DNA from: Coriobacteriales bacterium
GTDB lineage: Bacteria > Actinomycetota > Coriobacteriia > Coriobacteriales > UBA8131
Assembly: GCA_031277035.1 (NCBI GenBank)
Contig: JAISLY010000060.1
Location: 1-64,000, forward strand
Reading direction: 5' to 3'
Length of the DNA: 64,000 nucleotides
Shown here: positions 1 to 9,199 of the stretch, piece by piece
How positions within the stretch are numbered: the stretch's first letter is position 1
Layout: every line of letters begins with the position of its first letter
The notes under the pieces: generated by a model
The model's input: only the letters and a program-made list of their open reading frames with translations
Told to the model about the DNA's origin: nothing
Databases searched by the model: none
Program-made: the position numbers and the translations under genes

Positions 1-549
1 CCCTCCCAGATATACGCCTACCTCGACGACCCTTCAGCAACCGCAGCATTCATCAAAGAGGTCGAGCGAGGCCACAAGGACTCCCTCCATCTCAGCCTGA
101 ACCTCCAGGAGCTTGCGACGGCGCAACTTGGCGCCTACGGTGCCATCTTTGCGGCAGTGACCGTCGTCATCGGCGTGGTTACGATGCTCGTCATCATCGG
201 CGTGCTCTACCTCGTGCTGCGCACGGCGATACTGCGGCAGCGCCGAGAGCTCGGCATCCAAAAGGCGCTCGGCTTTACCACCTTCCAGCTCATGAACCAG
301 CTCGCCCTCTGCTTCCTGCCCGCCGTCACCCTTGGCGTGGCGCTCGGTGCTGCGGCCGGTGTGCTGGGCTTCAACAACGTCTTTCTCGCGCTGACCCGCA
401 CCTTGGGCATCATGGACGCTTCGATGCCCGCCCCGCTCGGCGCGACCCTTCTCGTATGCGCAGGCATCCTGACACTTTCCTACGCCGCCTCCCTGCTCAT
501 AGCGCTCACCATCCGCCGCATAAACCCCTACCGCCTGATCAGCGAGTGA
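1..549 (+). CDS. FtsX/MacB-like ABC transporter permease, C-terminal part (5' end outside window)
   Basis: Frame 1 is open from base 1 (PSQIYAYLDDPSATAAFIKEVERGHKDSL...); TM segments and the typical FtsX C-terminal pattern 'RRELGIQKALGFTTFQLMNQ...LTIRRINPYRLISE'. Confidence 0.8.
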   Translation, partial: PSQIYAYLDDPSATAAFIKEVERGHKDSLHLSLNLQELATAQLGAYGAIFAAVTVVIGVVTMLVIIGVLYLVLRTAILRQRRELGIQKALGFTTFQLMNQLALCFLPAVTLGVALGAAAGVLGFNNVFLALTRTLGIMDASMPAPLGATLLVCAGILTLSYAASLLIALTIRRINPYRLISE

Positions 550-554
550 GGGCG

Positions 555-583
555 GACACAAGGGGGACGTTCTCTTTTGTGTC
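555..583. repeat. REP-like palindromic repeat (gacacaagggggacgttctcttttgtgtc)
   Basis: Imperfect hairpin ACACAAgggggacgttctcTTTTGTGT; same family as copies flanking the RAYT gene and elsewhere in the window. Confidence 0.85.
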
Positions 584-593
584 GCATCGTGGT

Positions 594-1343
594 TCACGCC
601 TTTCGCACAACCCCAAAGGGGACACCGGTCAATCTCACGATTCGACGGATTGACAGTCCCGCCGCCTTGAGTCTGCCGAGGTTTAAGTCGCGCTCGCCTG
701 CAGGCAGCGCCTGGAACTGGGAGGCGCTGCCCACTCCGTAGAGCTTCTCCATACGCTCTTTGCAGAGCGCATCGGTATTGCTGTCAACGTCAAGGTGCCC
801 CTCTCCCTCCGCAGCCATGAACTCGCAGAACTCGTCCTGCTGCCGTGAGGGTATCGAGGAAAAGAGCGGGAGGATGTCGTCGGCATCTGCAATGCCATCG
901 CCTTTCCCGGCATAATCGGCATAGCTGCTCCAACGATAGTCCTCCGGCTTGGCGCAGATACCTGCCTTGACGGGGTTCTGGTGGATATACCTGAGTACCG
1001 AAAGCAGGTAGCGCTCGTCTTCGACTGCCTCGCTCCTGTACCGACCCTGAAAGAGGGGGCCGCACCTGCCGTACTTCTTGTTGTACCAAGGAACGTAGCG
1101 CACGCCGATACGCTTGAAAACGGTTGCGAGGGGCTCGTCTTCGATGCGCACCAAAAGATGAACATGGTTGTCCATCAAGCAGTAACCAAACAGGAGAAAC
1201 CCACTGACCGACTTGACCTCAGCAAGGACATCGATAAACCGTTCCCGGGCTTGCGAACTTTCGAATATGTTCTGCCTGTTGATGCCGCGCACCATTGCGT
1301 GGTATACGCCGGAACTGCTTGTATTTCTCGCCTGTCTAACCAT
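594..1343 (-). mobile_element. REP-associated tyrosine transposase (RAYT, Y1/HUH, IS200-like Transposase_17 family)
   Basis: 249 aa; 'YHAMVRGINRQNIF', HUH-type 'DNHVHLLV', 'GPLFQGRYRSEAV', 'LRYIHQNPVKAGI.....YRWSSYADY' are hallmark RAYT motifs; flanked by REP repeats on both sides. Confidence 0.92.
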
Positions 1344-1402
1344 AGTTTATCAGTATACTAGTTTCTGATCTAGATTGCTAGTCACAAAAGGCAAAGCACA
1401 GA

Positions 1403-1456
1403 ACACAAAAGAGAACGTCCCCTTTGTGTCCCAAAAGAGAACGTCCCCTTTGTGTC
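1403..1456. repeat. Two tandem REP units (acacaaaagagaacgtcccctttgtgtc / ccaaaagagaacgtcccctttgtgtc)
   Basis: Direct reading; inverted relative to the 555-583 copy, bracketing the RAYT gene. Confidence 0.88.
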
Positions 1457-1540
1457 CTCTGAGCGCAGACAGTGCGCGGAATATGGTTTATAGTAGGCAA
1501 CAGGCGCGTCAGAGCAGCGAGGTGGACAAGAGGAGGAAAG

Positions 1541-1918
1541 ATGGCGGGATATGGTTTTACGGTAAGCGGAGATGCGGCGGCGGCTCGTGACACGGTCTAT
1601 CAGGTGCTTCAAGGCCAGGGGTTTACCGTTGCGCCAAAGGACGAGTGGTCGGCCTTCGCCGAGCGCGGCGGCCAGGGCGTGTCTGTGGTGCTGGGTGCCT
1701 TTGCTGGCAAGAAGGGCAGGCATGTCAAGCTCGACATCAGCTGCGCCGGCAACGGGCAGGGCAATACGTCCATCCAGCTTGTCCAAGGCACCAGCGGCAT
1801 ATCCGGCGGCCTAATCGGCAAAAGCCAGGCCGACAGCATCTACAACGAGATGTATGGCTTGATAGCGCAGGCATTCCAAAGCAGCGGCATACTGTTGGCA
1901 CAAGGCAAGACACCCTAG
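1541..1918 (+). CDS. Hypothetical protein (125 aa)
   Basis: Start MAGYGFTVSGDAAAARDTVYQVL preceded by AGGAGGAAAG; shorter than the listed ORF start at 1472. Confidence 0.6.
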   Translation: MAGYGFTVSGDAAAARDTVYQVLQGQGFTVAPKDEWSAFAERGGQGVSVVLGAFAGKKGRHVKLDISCAGNGQGNTSIQLVQGTSGISGGLIGKSQADSIYNEMYGLIAQAFQSSGILLAQGKTP

Positions 1919-2037
1919 GGAAGCACCGATTAATGACAAAGACCGACGTAGAGTGTCGCAAAAATTGATAAAGCAGATAAACTGCTTGATTTTTTAGCAC
2001 TCTCTCGCTTTTTACCGGTAGATTAGAGAATTCCAGG

Positions 2038-2768
2038 CTACAGTCTCAGCCATAAAGCGGGGCGGACACCAAAGTCGGCACCAAAATCGACGTGGCTGCC
2101 ATGAGTGTCCACGTTGCCGTCACAACAGACGTATACAGCATAGAACACAGCGGCACCAGGCGAACGCAGCCACCACCGCCCGCCCGCGCCTTCGTGCTCT
2201 GCCGCTCGATCGTCGTTGCCTGTGAAGTATCGCATGGCCTCATCTATGCTTAAAAGGAACACCTTGTCATAGGTGGGCGATCCGCCTGCAATACAATGGT
2301 GCGGGTTGTCCGGGTTCTGGTTGAGCACCTCGAGCATCCGCGACTGGACATGGGCGGGAAGGGTGTCATAAAACTCGCCGTTCAAAATACTTTCAAGCCG
2401 CTTTAAGGCAACACCGGCCTTGGTTTTTGGCGTTGCTCTTCATCCCAATTCTCCCGTACCCTTGCGTTGTAACCCTCAAGCCTTATCCTCAAGCCGCCAT
2501 CACCAAAACGCATGGCCTTCTGATAGTTGCCGCGCTGGGATAATGGCTCATAGGTGACAAGCGCGCCCAGCTGCTCCGCATGGCTGCACTGGCACTCGGC
2601 CATCAGCGCGGCCATGTAGGCGTCGCCGCTCTCCGGGTTGATGTCCAGCGCTTGACGGACAAATTCCCTTGCCTTGGCAAAATCGCCATTCTTGCACATC
2701 AAGCGGGCGCGCCTGACGAGGAGCGAGGCGGGGTCGAGGGGCGACTTATATACTTGGTCTTTTCCCAA
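2038..2768 (-). pseudogene. Remnant of TPR + DUF6273-type protein (two broken ORFs 2403-2768 and 2038-2385)
   Basis: 2403-2768 has a TPR-like segment (AREFVRQALDINPESGDAYMAALMAE); 2038-2385 has a DUF6273-like C-terminus (LNGEFYDTL..., RWWLRSPG..., DFGVRPALWLRL) but lacks the usual N-terminal part of that domain. Confidence 0.55.
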
Positions 2769-2805
2769 ATTGCTTCACCTGCAATCGCGTGGCATCCGCA
2801 CTTCA

Positions 2806-3261
2806 CTATTCTTCTATCACCAGATTATATTCTATTTCCCCCCTGTGCACTTTTACCAGGTAGTCGTTTTTTGTGTTCTCCTCCGACAGGTACACCTCTT
2901 TGCCCAATAGCTCAGAGACGCTTTTCATATAGTCCAGTATGCATGCATGGTCATATTCCGTATTCACTTCCCTGGGGTCTATGTCATTCTCAAAATCCCC
3001 AAAGAAATGAGTGTTTATCTGTATGTTCCCTATAAACAGCTTCGCCGTTCCCGGGCTCTCATGCTTCTTCCAACGAGCCTTTATGACTTCATAATCCACC
3101 TTGTCCTTATCGTCCCAGTCGATTTCATAGGCGGCATTTATGAAGTCTACCCACTTCCCCCACTCGTCTTCAGTAATATCATTGACAAATATATCCCGTA
3201 AGGAACCATCTACAAAGTAGGTGTTTGCCTTGATTACGTCCCATGTGTATCCAGCAGCCAT
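2806..3261 (-). CDS. Hypothetical protein, lower-GC region
   Basis: ORF 2806-3303; internal start MAAGYTWDVIKANTYF at 3261 is more plausible because the upstream part overlaps a palindrome. Confidence 0.5.
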   Translation of the reverse strand: MAAGYTWDVIKANTYFVDGSLRDIFVNDITEDEWGKWVDFINAAYEIDWDDKDKVDYEVIKARWKKHESPGTAKLFIGNIQINTHFFGDFENDIDPREVNTEYDHACILDYMKSVSELLGKEVYLSEENTKNDYLVKVHRGEIEYNLVIEE

Positions 3262-3281
3262 GATATGATTGTGCAGAAAAG

Positions 3282-3328
3282 CCCCCACTGTGTCAACCGA
3301 CACAGTGGGGGCGTTCTCTTTTGTGTCC
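3282..3328. repeat. Perfect 13-bp inverted repeat fused to a REP half-unit
   Basis: CCCCCACTGTGTC-aacc-GACACAGTGGGGG followed by cgttctcttttgtgtcc. Confidence 0.8.
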
Positions 3329-3348
3329 TACGGGGGCGGTGTCGCCTG

Positions 3349-3588
3349 CGCGATGACCGTAGAAGGCTACCAGCGCATACGCCCGGCTACTACCCTTCCC
3401 AGATATATGCCTGCCTCGATAACCCTTCAACAACCGCAGCATTCATCGAAGAGGTCGAGCGAGACCACAGGGATTCCCTCAATCTCAGCCTGAACCTCCA
3501 GGAGCTTGCGACGGCGCAGCTCAGTGCCTCCCTGCTCATAGCGCTCACCATCCGCCGCATAAACCCCTACCGCCTGATCAGCGAGTAA
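3349..3588 (+). pseudogene. Internally deleted duplicate of the FtsX-like permease end at 1-549
   Basis: 3393 onward matches positions 1-~133, then jumps to the sequence at ~487-549; frame shift near 3385 between MTVEGYQRIRP and GYYPSQIYA. Confidence 0.8.
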
Positions 3589-3644
3589 GAGTGCGGAGGG
3601 ACAGACACAAGGGGCGATTTCGCTTAGTCGCTTGAGCATAAAGT

Positions 3645-3756
3645 TGCGCATCACGCAGAATCGGCCTCCCAAAATCCTGCGCATCGTGCAGATTTAATAT
3701 CTTAAATTTTTGCGTATCGTGCAAAATATGGGTATAATAGTTCTGCGCATCGTGCA
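3645..3756 (+). promoter_or_regulatory. Four direct repeats TGCGYATCRYGCA at exact 33-bp spacing over a sigma70-type promoter
   Basis: Repeats at 3645, 3678, 3711, 3744; -35 TTGCGT 3710-3715, 17-bp spacer, -10 TATAAT 3733-3738. Confidence 0.75.
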
Positions 3757-3836
3757 ATTGGCTGTTAGATCCGGACTCGGTGAGATTGGATGTATGCTAA
3801 ATCAAAGTCTCAGGCAACCACCCGTAAGGAGAGCGC

Positions 3837-5198
3837 GTGCTAAAAAGAAAAGCTTACGACAGGCTTGTCCAATGGAAGCAAGCCAGCAACGGAAGTACGG
3901 CGCTGCTCGTAGAGGGCGCACGACGGGTTGGGAAAAGCACGCTTGTCAGCACTTTCGGCACGCATGAATACCGTTCATATATGGTTATAGATTTTTTCCT
4001 GGCAACAGATGAAGTGAAAGACTACTTCCTGGAAATGCGTAACGACCTGGATTCCCTTTTCCTCTATCTGTCCACATACTATGGGGTCGAGCTGTACGAA
4101 CGGGAGAGTTTGATTGTCTTTGACGAAGTGCAGGCTTTCCCGCAGGCTCGCGGCCTTATCAAGTACCTTGTCGAAGATGGGCGCTATGATTACATCGAGA
4201 CCGGGTCCCTTCTGTCGATCAAACAAAACATCAGGGGCATCCTCATCCCGTCCGGGGAAGAAACCTTCGAATTGAATCCTTTGGATTTTGAGGAGTTCCT
4301 TTGGGCCATGGGCGAGAGGCAGCTGGCTGACCTTATCCGCAGTTGCTTTGAGAAAAGCAGGCCGCTGCCCAACAACCTGCACTCAAGAGCGATGCGGCTG
4401 TTCAGGGAGTATATGCTTACGGGTGGTATGCCCAAACCTGTGGATGTTTACGTCCAACAAAGGAAGTTCGCCCCAGTAGACCGGGAAAAACGACAGATAC
4501 TCTCGCTCTATCGCAACGATGTTGCCCGTTTTGCGCATGGCTACGAATTCAAAGTCACCTCTGTGTTCGACGGCATTGCGGGACAGCTGTCCAAGCATGA
4601 AAAGAAATTCACATTGGCCTCTTTGGATAAGTCTGCCAGGATGCGCAGCTATGAGGAAGCGTTCTTCTGGCTGGCAGACGCCAGGATTGCCGACATTTGC
4701 TACGCATCCAATGACCCCAGCGTGGGCCTCGGGCTGAGCCAGGATCAGACAGCCCTGAAATGCTACATGGCAGATACCGGGCTATTGGTTTCGATGGCGT
4801 TTTCGGATACATCGGAGACTGATGATGGGGTTTACCGGGCTATCCTCCGAGGAGATATCGGCTTAAACGAAGGCATGTTCACAGAAAACATCGTCGCGCA
4901 GATGCTTCGTGCTAATGGACATCGTCTGTTTTTCTATTCACAGTCAGGCAAAAAAGATGGGGAGGAGCGCATGGAGATCGATTTTCTCATCGTTAGACCC
5001 TACGCTGATGCTGCGATGAAGCCGCGCATATCTCCCCTGGAAGTCAAGTCCCCCAGGCAATATGGGACAACTTCGCTCGACAGGTTCAAAGAGCTTTTCA
5101 AAAAGCGCGTTGGTACGCAATACGTACTACACACGAAACAGATGAGCGTAGAGGGCAGCAGGATATATCTGCCGCTCTATATGGGATTTTGTCTTTAG
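3837..5198 (+). CDS. AAA-family ATPase with DUF4143 C-terminal domain (copy 1)
   Basis: Walker A GARRVGKST, Walker B LIVFDEVQ, 'ETGSLLSI', C-terminal 'EIDFLIV......PLEVKS' nuclease-like motif. Confidence 0.88.
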   Translation: MLKRKAYDRLVQWKQASNGSTALLVEGARRVGKSTLVSTFGTHEYRSYMVIDFFLATDEVKDYFLEMRNDLDSLFLYLSTYYGVELYERESLIVFDEVQAFPQARGLIKYLVEDGRYDYIETGSLLSIKQNIRGILIPSGEETFELNPLDFEEFLWAMGERQLADLIRSCFEKSRPLPNNLHSRAMRLFREYMLTGGMPKPVDVYVQQRKFAPVDREKRQILSLYRNDVARFAHGYEFKVTSVFDGIAGQLSKHEKKFTLASLDKSARMRSYEEAFFWLADARIADICYASNDPSVGLGLSQDQTALKCYMADTGLLVSMAFSDTSETDDGVYRAILRGDIGLNEGMFTENIVAQMLRANGHRLFFYSQSGKKDGEERMEIDFLIVRPYADAAMKPRISPLEVKSPRQYGTTSLDRFKELFKKRVGTQYVLHTKQMSVEGSRIYLPLYMGFCL

Positions 5199-5213
5199 AG
5201 AATATCGGCGCTG

Positions 5214-5272
5214 CACAAAAGGGACGCTCTCTTTTGTGTTTTCCGACACAAAAGAGACCGTCCCTTTTGTGT
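5214..5272. repeat. Inverted pair of REP units (BIME-like)
   Basis: cacaaaagggacgctctcttttgtgt (5214-5239) and gacacaaaagagaccgtcccttttgtgt (5245-5272). Confidence 0.88.
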
Positions 5273-5339
5273 TTTCTGTGTCCTCGTGTGCGTAGGCATC
5301 CTTTTGTGTTTATCTTGTTGCAATTTCCCAAGAAATTCT

Positions 5340-5373
5340 CTATAATTTCTTGTAATTTTACAATAAATTATAG
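5340..5373. promoter_or_regulatory. 34-bp near-perfect palindrome immediately upstream of DUF4143 ATPase copy 2
   Basis: CTATAATTT-c-TTGTAA-tt-TTACAA-t-AAATTATAG; overlaps the likely promoter/RBS region, ATG at 5382. Confidence 0.75.
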
Positions 5374-5381
5374 GAGTTTCA

Positions 5382-6737
5382 ATGGAACGCTCTATCACTG
5401 AGGAACTGCTTGCGTGGAAGAATGACCCTCGGCGCAAGCCGCTCATCCTACGGGGGATGCGGCAATGCGGCAAGACTTGGGCGCTCAAGGACTTTGGCAG
5501 ACGGCACTACCGCAACCTCGCCTACCTCAGCTTTGACGAGCATCCTGAGTACAGTGATTTTTTCAAGACGAGCAAAGACCCCGCCCGCATCGTGCAAAAC
5601 CTTACCATCGCTCTTAGGCAACCCATCGACCCGGGCGAGACCCTGCTGGTGCTCGACGAAATTCAGGAGTGCCCTGAGGCGCTGTCTGCCCTCAAATACT
5701 TCCAGGAGAAACACCCCGAGTACCACGTAGCCTGCGCCGGCTCGCTGCTGGGCATACGACTCAGTGGCGGTGTATCGTTTCCCGTAGGAAAGGTCGACTT
5801 CCTCTCGCTTTTTCCCCTGACCTTCTCCGAGTTCCTGCGCGCGGCAGACGACGGCGCGCTTCTCGGCTATCTCGATACAATCGAGGCCCTCGATCCACTG
5901 CCAGCGCCGTTCTTCACAACCCTGCACGAGCGCCTGAAGCTCTATCTTGTCACGGGAGGAATGCCCGAGGCAATCGCAGAATGGCTCGACAGGGGCAACG
6001 TGGATAAGCTCGAGCGCGTCCTAAGCGGCATTCTGGCCTCGTATCGGATAGATTTTACAAAGCACCTCCCTGCAACGCTGCTGCAGAAGGCTGTCGCCGT
6101 GTGGGACTCCCTGCCTGCGCAGCTGTCAAAAGAGAACAAGAAGTTCCGATACAACATCATCAAGAACGGGGCCAGCGCGCGCGAGTACGGAGAGGCCCTC
6201 GCTTGGCTGTGCGACGCCCAGCTTGTCCATCGGGTGAGCCGGGCAAAGACGCCCGGCCTGCCGCTTTCTGCCTACGACGACCCAGCGGCGTTTAAGCTCT
6301 ACGCTGCGGATGTTGGCCTGTTGCGCCAGCAGTCACATCTCGACCCGAGCGTGTTTGCTGAGGGTGACCGTCTGTTCACGGAGTTCAAGGGGGCACTGGC
6401 CGAGAACTTTGTCCTGCAATCGCTTGCCGCAAGAGCCGCTGTGCCCTTGCGGTACTGGTCGGTCACAAATCCCAACCATGAGGTCGACTTCATCCTGCAG
6501 CACAAAAACGCGCTCATCCCCATCGAGGTAAAGGCCGGGGCGGATAGCCGAGGCAAAAGCCTTGCCGCCTACAAGGGGCGCTTCGCCGCCCAGACGCCAC
6601 TGCGCGTACACTACTCGCTTCTCAACCTCAAGTTCACCGACGACCTCCTCAACATCCCTCTTTTCCTCGTCGACCAGACGCCCCGGCTCATCGACCTGGC
6701 GCTCACGCAGCAGCGGACCTTCCATATTACGGCATAA
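5382..6737 (+). CDS. AAA-family ATPase with DUF4143 domain (copy 2)
   Basis: RGMRQCGKTWAL, LLVLDEIQECP, CAGSLLGI, EVDFILQHKNALIPIEVKAG. Confidence 0.9.
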   Translation: MERSITEELLAWKNDPRRKPLILRGMRQCGKTWALKDFGRRHYRNLAYLSFDEHPEYSDFFKTSKDPARIVQNLTIALRQPIDPGETLLVLDEIQECPEALSALKYFQEKHPEYHVACAGSLLGIRLSGGVSFPVGKVDFLSLFPLTFSEFLRAADDGALLGYLDTIEALDPLPAPFFTTLHERLKLYLVTGGMPEAIAEWLDRGNVDKLERVLSGILASYRIDFTKHLPATLLQKAVAVWDSLPAQLSKENKKFRYNIIKNGASAREYGEALAWLCDAQLVHRVSRAKTPGLPLSAYDDPAAFKLYAADVGLLRQQSHLDPSVFAEGDRLFTEFKGALAENFVLQSLAARAAVPLRYWSVTNPNHEVDFILQHKNALIPIEVKAGADSRGKSLAAYKGRFAAQTPLRVHYSLLNLKFTDDLLNIPLFLVDQTPRLIDLALTQQRTFHITA

Positions 6738-6840
6738 GAAATCAGAAAGCGGGAAGAAATGGAGATTACAATGAGGGCCAAAATGAAGGCCGCAGCTGTG
6801 CTAGACTGACGTTTTGAGAAACCCAACGGATGGAGATACC

Positions 6841-8220
6841 ATGAAGGTTAAAAGAAGTGCGCGCGATGACGGGCGCATTGAGTTAAACGTCACCGCACCG
6901 CCCGAGAAGGTAAACGAGGCGATTGCCTTCCTCGAGTTTCGGTTGGCGCTGGAAAACCGCATCAATCCCTCCAAGGAGGCCGATCTGACAAAGGCAGTAA
7001 AGGAGAAGGTCGGCGAGGCCTACTACAACTCCTTCATCGAGTTTCAGGTACCCCACTTCCTGGCTCCCTTTGCTGTGGAGAAGGAGGGTCTGGACATCAT
7101 CATGGCCCCAGAGGTGGTCTCGGGCGCAGCGGCGGCGGCAGCGGCCGGCAGCGCGGGCAAGGAGACTCCCAACGCGGACAAGGCGAAGGCCAAAACGGCA
7201 CGTATTGCAAAACCGGCACCCGGCAAGGCATTTGAGTTTACCGTGTTGGTCACGCCCAAACCGGCCTATGAGCTCGACGACTACAGCCCGGTGAGCATCA
7301 AGCTGCCCAGGGTGCAGGTCTCAGACGCGGAGATCGATCAACAGCTGCTCAAGATCGCCGATACCTACGCGACCTACGAAAAGGACCAGGATCGTCCCGT
7401 GCAGGCTGGCGACCACATCCTCTTTTCCATCGAGGCAAAGAACGCCTCGGGCGAAGTCATCAAAGGCTTTACCGCCGATCGCCGCCTCTACTCACTCGGT
7501 GAAAATTTCATGCCCGAGGAGTTTGACCAGGCCATTCTCGGCATGGACATCGGCGAGAGTCGCACCTTCGACGTAACCGGCCCCAACCTCTCGCGCACAA
7601 GCCTCGACGACGCAGAGACCGAGACGCTCACCTTCAGCGTTACCCTGCTGGAGATACAAAAACGCGTTATCCCGGCCATCACCGACGCCTGGGTGGAGAA
7701 GAACATCCCCGGCAAGAAGACTGTGCCCGAGCTGCGTGAGGCCATCCGCGAACAGGGCCTCAAAGAGCGCGAGAAGCAGGCGGAGGGCATGAAGGCCTAC
7801 CTTGCGGCCTCTGAGCTGGCACAACGCTTCAAGGCCAAGATACCCGACGAGTTCTACGAGTTCACGCGCGACGAGTTGATGCAGAACCTGATGCAAAACC
7901 TTCGTCGCCAGAACAAGACCCTTGAGGAGTTCGTCGAGGCCGAGGGTGGTCAACAGCAGTTTTCCATGCAGTTGATGATGCAGACGCGTGCGGTGCTGAC
8001 ACAGACCTTCAGCCTTGACGCGCTGGCGCGACACCTTGGCCTGACGGTGGAGCCGGCCGACATCGAGGCAACCTATGCGGTCATGGCACCCGGCCATGAG
8101 AAGGAGGCCCGAACAGAGTTTGAGAAGACCGGCCGGGTCTATCTGATACGTGAGGCTGCCCTGCGCAACAAGGCCAACCGATGGCTGGTCGAGACCGCGA
8201 ACATCGAATACTATGAGTAG
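6841..8220 (+). CDS. Trigger factor-like peptidyl-prolyl isomerase/chaperone
   Basis: N-terminal ribosome-binding-like segment (KVNEAIAFLEF...), FKBP-type middle, C-terminal helical domain; poly-Ala insertion AAAAAAAG; ATG at 6841. Confidence 0.75.
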   Translation: MKVKRSARDDGRIELNVTAPPEKVNEAIAFLEFRLALENRINPSKEADLTKAVKEKVGEAYYNSFIEFQVPHFLAPFAVEKEGLDIIMAPEVVSGAAAAAAAGSAGKETPNADKAKAKTARIAKPAPGKAFEFTVLVTPKPAYELDDYSPVSIKLPRVQVSDAEIDQQLLKIADTYATYEKDQDRPVQAGDHILFSIEAKNASGEVIKGFTADRRLYSLGENFMPEEFDQAILGMDIGESRTFDVTGPNLSRTSLDDAETETLTFSVTLLEIQKRVIPAITDAWVEKNIPGKKTVPELREAIREQGLKEREKQAEGMKAYLAASELAQRFKAKIPDEFYEFTRDELMQNLMQNLRRQNKTLEEFVEAEGGQQQFSMQLMMQTRAVLTQTFSLDALARHLGLTVEPADIEATYAVMAPGHEKEARTEFEKTGRVYLIREAALRNKANRWLVETANIEYYE

Positions 8221-9196
8221 CCTCCACAAAAGCGGGCGAGAAGCGCTCAGCCTGGTGGTGCTGGCGGCCGGGCGCGGATCCCGATTCGGCGGCCTCAAGC
8301 AGTTTACCCCCGCCGGCCCAAATGGAGAGGCGCTTCTCGAATACTCGATTTTCGACGCCATACGCAGCGGTTTTGACCGTCTGGTGGTCCTTCTCAGGCA
8401 TACGGAAAACCAGGATTTTGAGACGGCGCTGCGCGAACGTCTGTCAGGCCAGATTGAGCTGCGCTTTGCCTACCAGGACGATTTTGCCCAGGAGCAGGGC
8501 CTGGCACGATCCAAACCCTGGGGCACGGCGCACGCGATACTGTGCGCCGCTCAGCAGACGGCAGGCAGCTTCGCGGTTATCAATGCCGATGACTACTACG
8601 GTAAAAACACCATACGGACAATCGCTGATTTTCTCCAATCGGGACACGCGTCTCAATCGAGCCACGAGCTCGGACAGGAGGCGGACAGGGGCCACGAGGC
8701 AGGCGGTCTCCGCGAGGCGGACAGGAGCCACGGCATGGTTGCCTTTCCTCTCGAGAACACCGTCTCGACTCATGGCGACGTGACGCGGGGAGTCTGCCGG
8801 CTCGACGAAAGGGGCCTTCTCGTCAGCATTGAGGAGACCGTGATTTCCCCTACGGATGAGGGTTTGAGGGGGCGTCGTCTTTCCGATGGCCAGACGAGCA
8901 TAGTACCGCCAAAAACCCCCGTTTCCATGAACATATGGGGCTTCAGGCCCTCCATCACCGCGATTATCGAGAAGGCTTGGGCAGAGTTTCTGCAGGATAA
9001 CCGACACAATGACGACGCCGAGTTCCTGATCCCTGCCGTGGTGCACGACGCCATCAAATCCGGCGCAGCAACGTGCAGGGTGCTTCAGACCCAGGACGCG
9101 TGGTTTGGCGTCACCTATCGAGACGACCTCGCAAAGGTGCGCACGGCCATCGCGCAGCTGCACGCCGACGGGCTGTATCCAACGCCGCTGTTCTGA
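8213..9196 (+). CDS. NTP-transferase (sugar-phosphate nucleotidyltransferase-like)
   Basis: LVVLAAGRGSRFGGLKQF signature; start ATG overlaps the stop of the upstream gene (ATGAGTAG). Confidence 0.8.
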   Translation: MSSLHKSGREALSLVVLAAGRGSRFGGLKQFTPAGPNGEALLEYSIFDAIRSGFDRLVVLLRHTENQDFETALRERLSGQIELRFAYQDDFAQEQGLARSKPWGTAHAILCAAQQTAGSFAVINADDYYGKNTIRTIADFLQSGHASQSSHELGQEADRGHEAGGLREADRSHGMVAFPLENTVSTHGDVTRGVCRLDERGLLVSIEETVISPTDEGLRGRRLSDGQTSIVPPKTPVSMNIWGFRPSITAIIEKAWAEFLQDNRHNDDAEFLIPAVVHDAIKSGAATCRVLQTQDAWFGVTYRDDLAKVRTAIAQLHADGLYPTPLF

Positions 9197-9199
9197 GGA

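Noticed and set aside
3645-3756. Possible mini-CRISPR because of evenly spaced repeats
   Set aside because: Repeat is only 13 bp with 20-bp spacers, spacing coincides with promoter elements and no cas genes are present.
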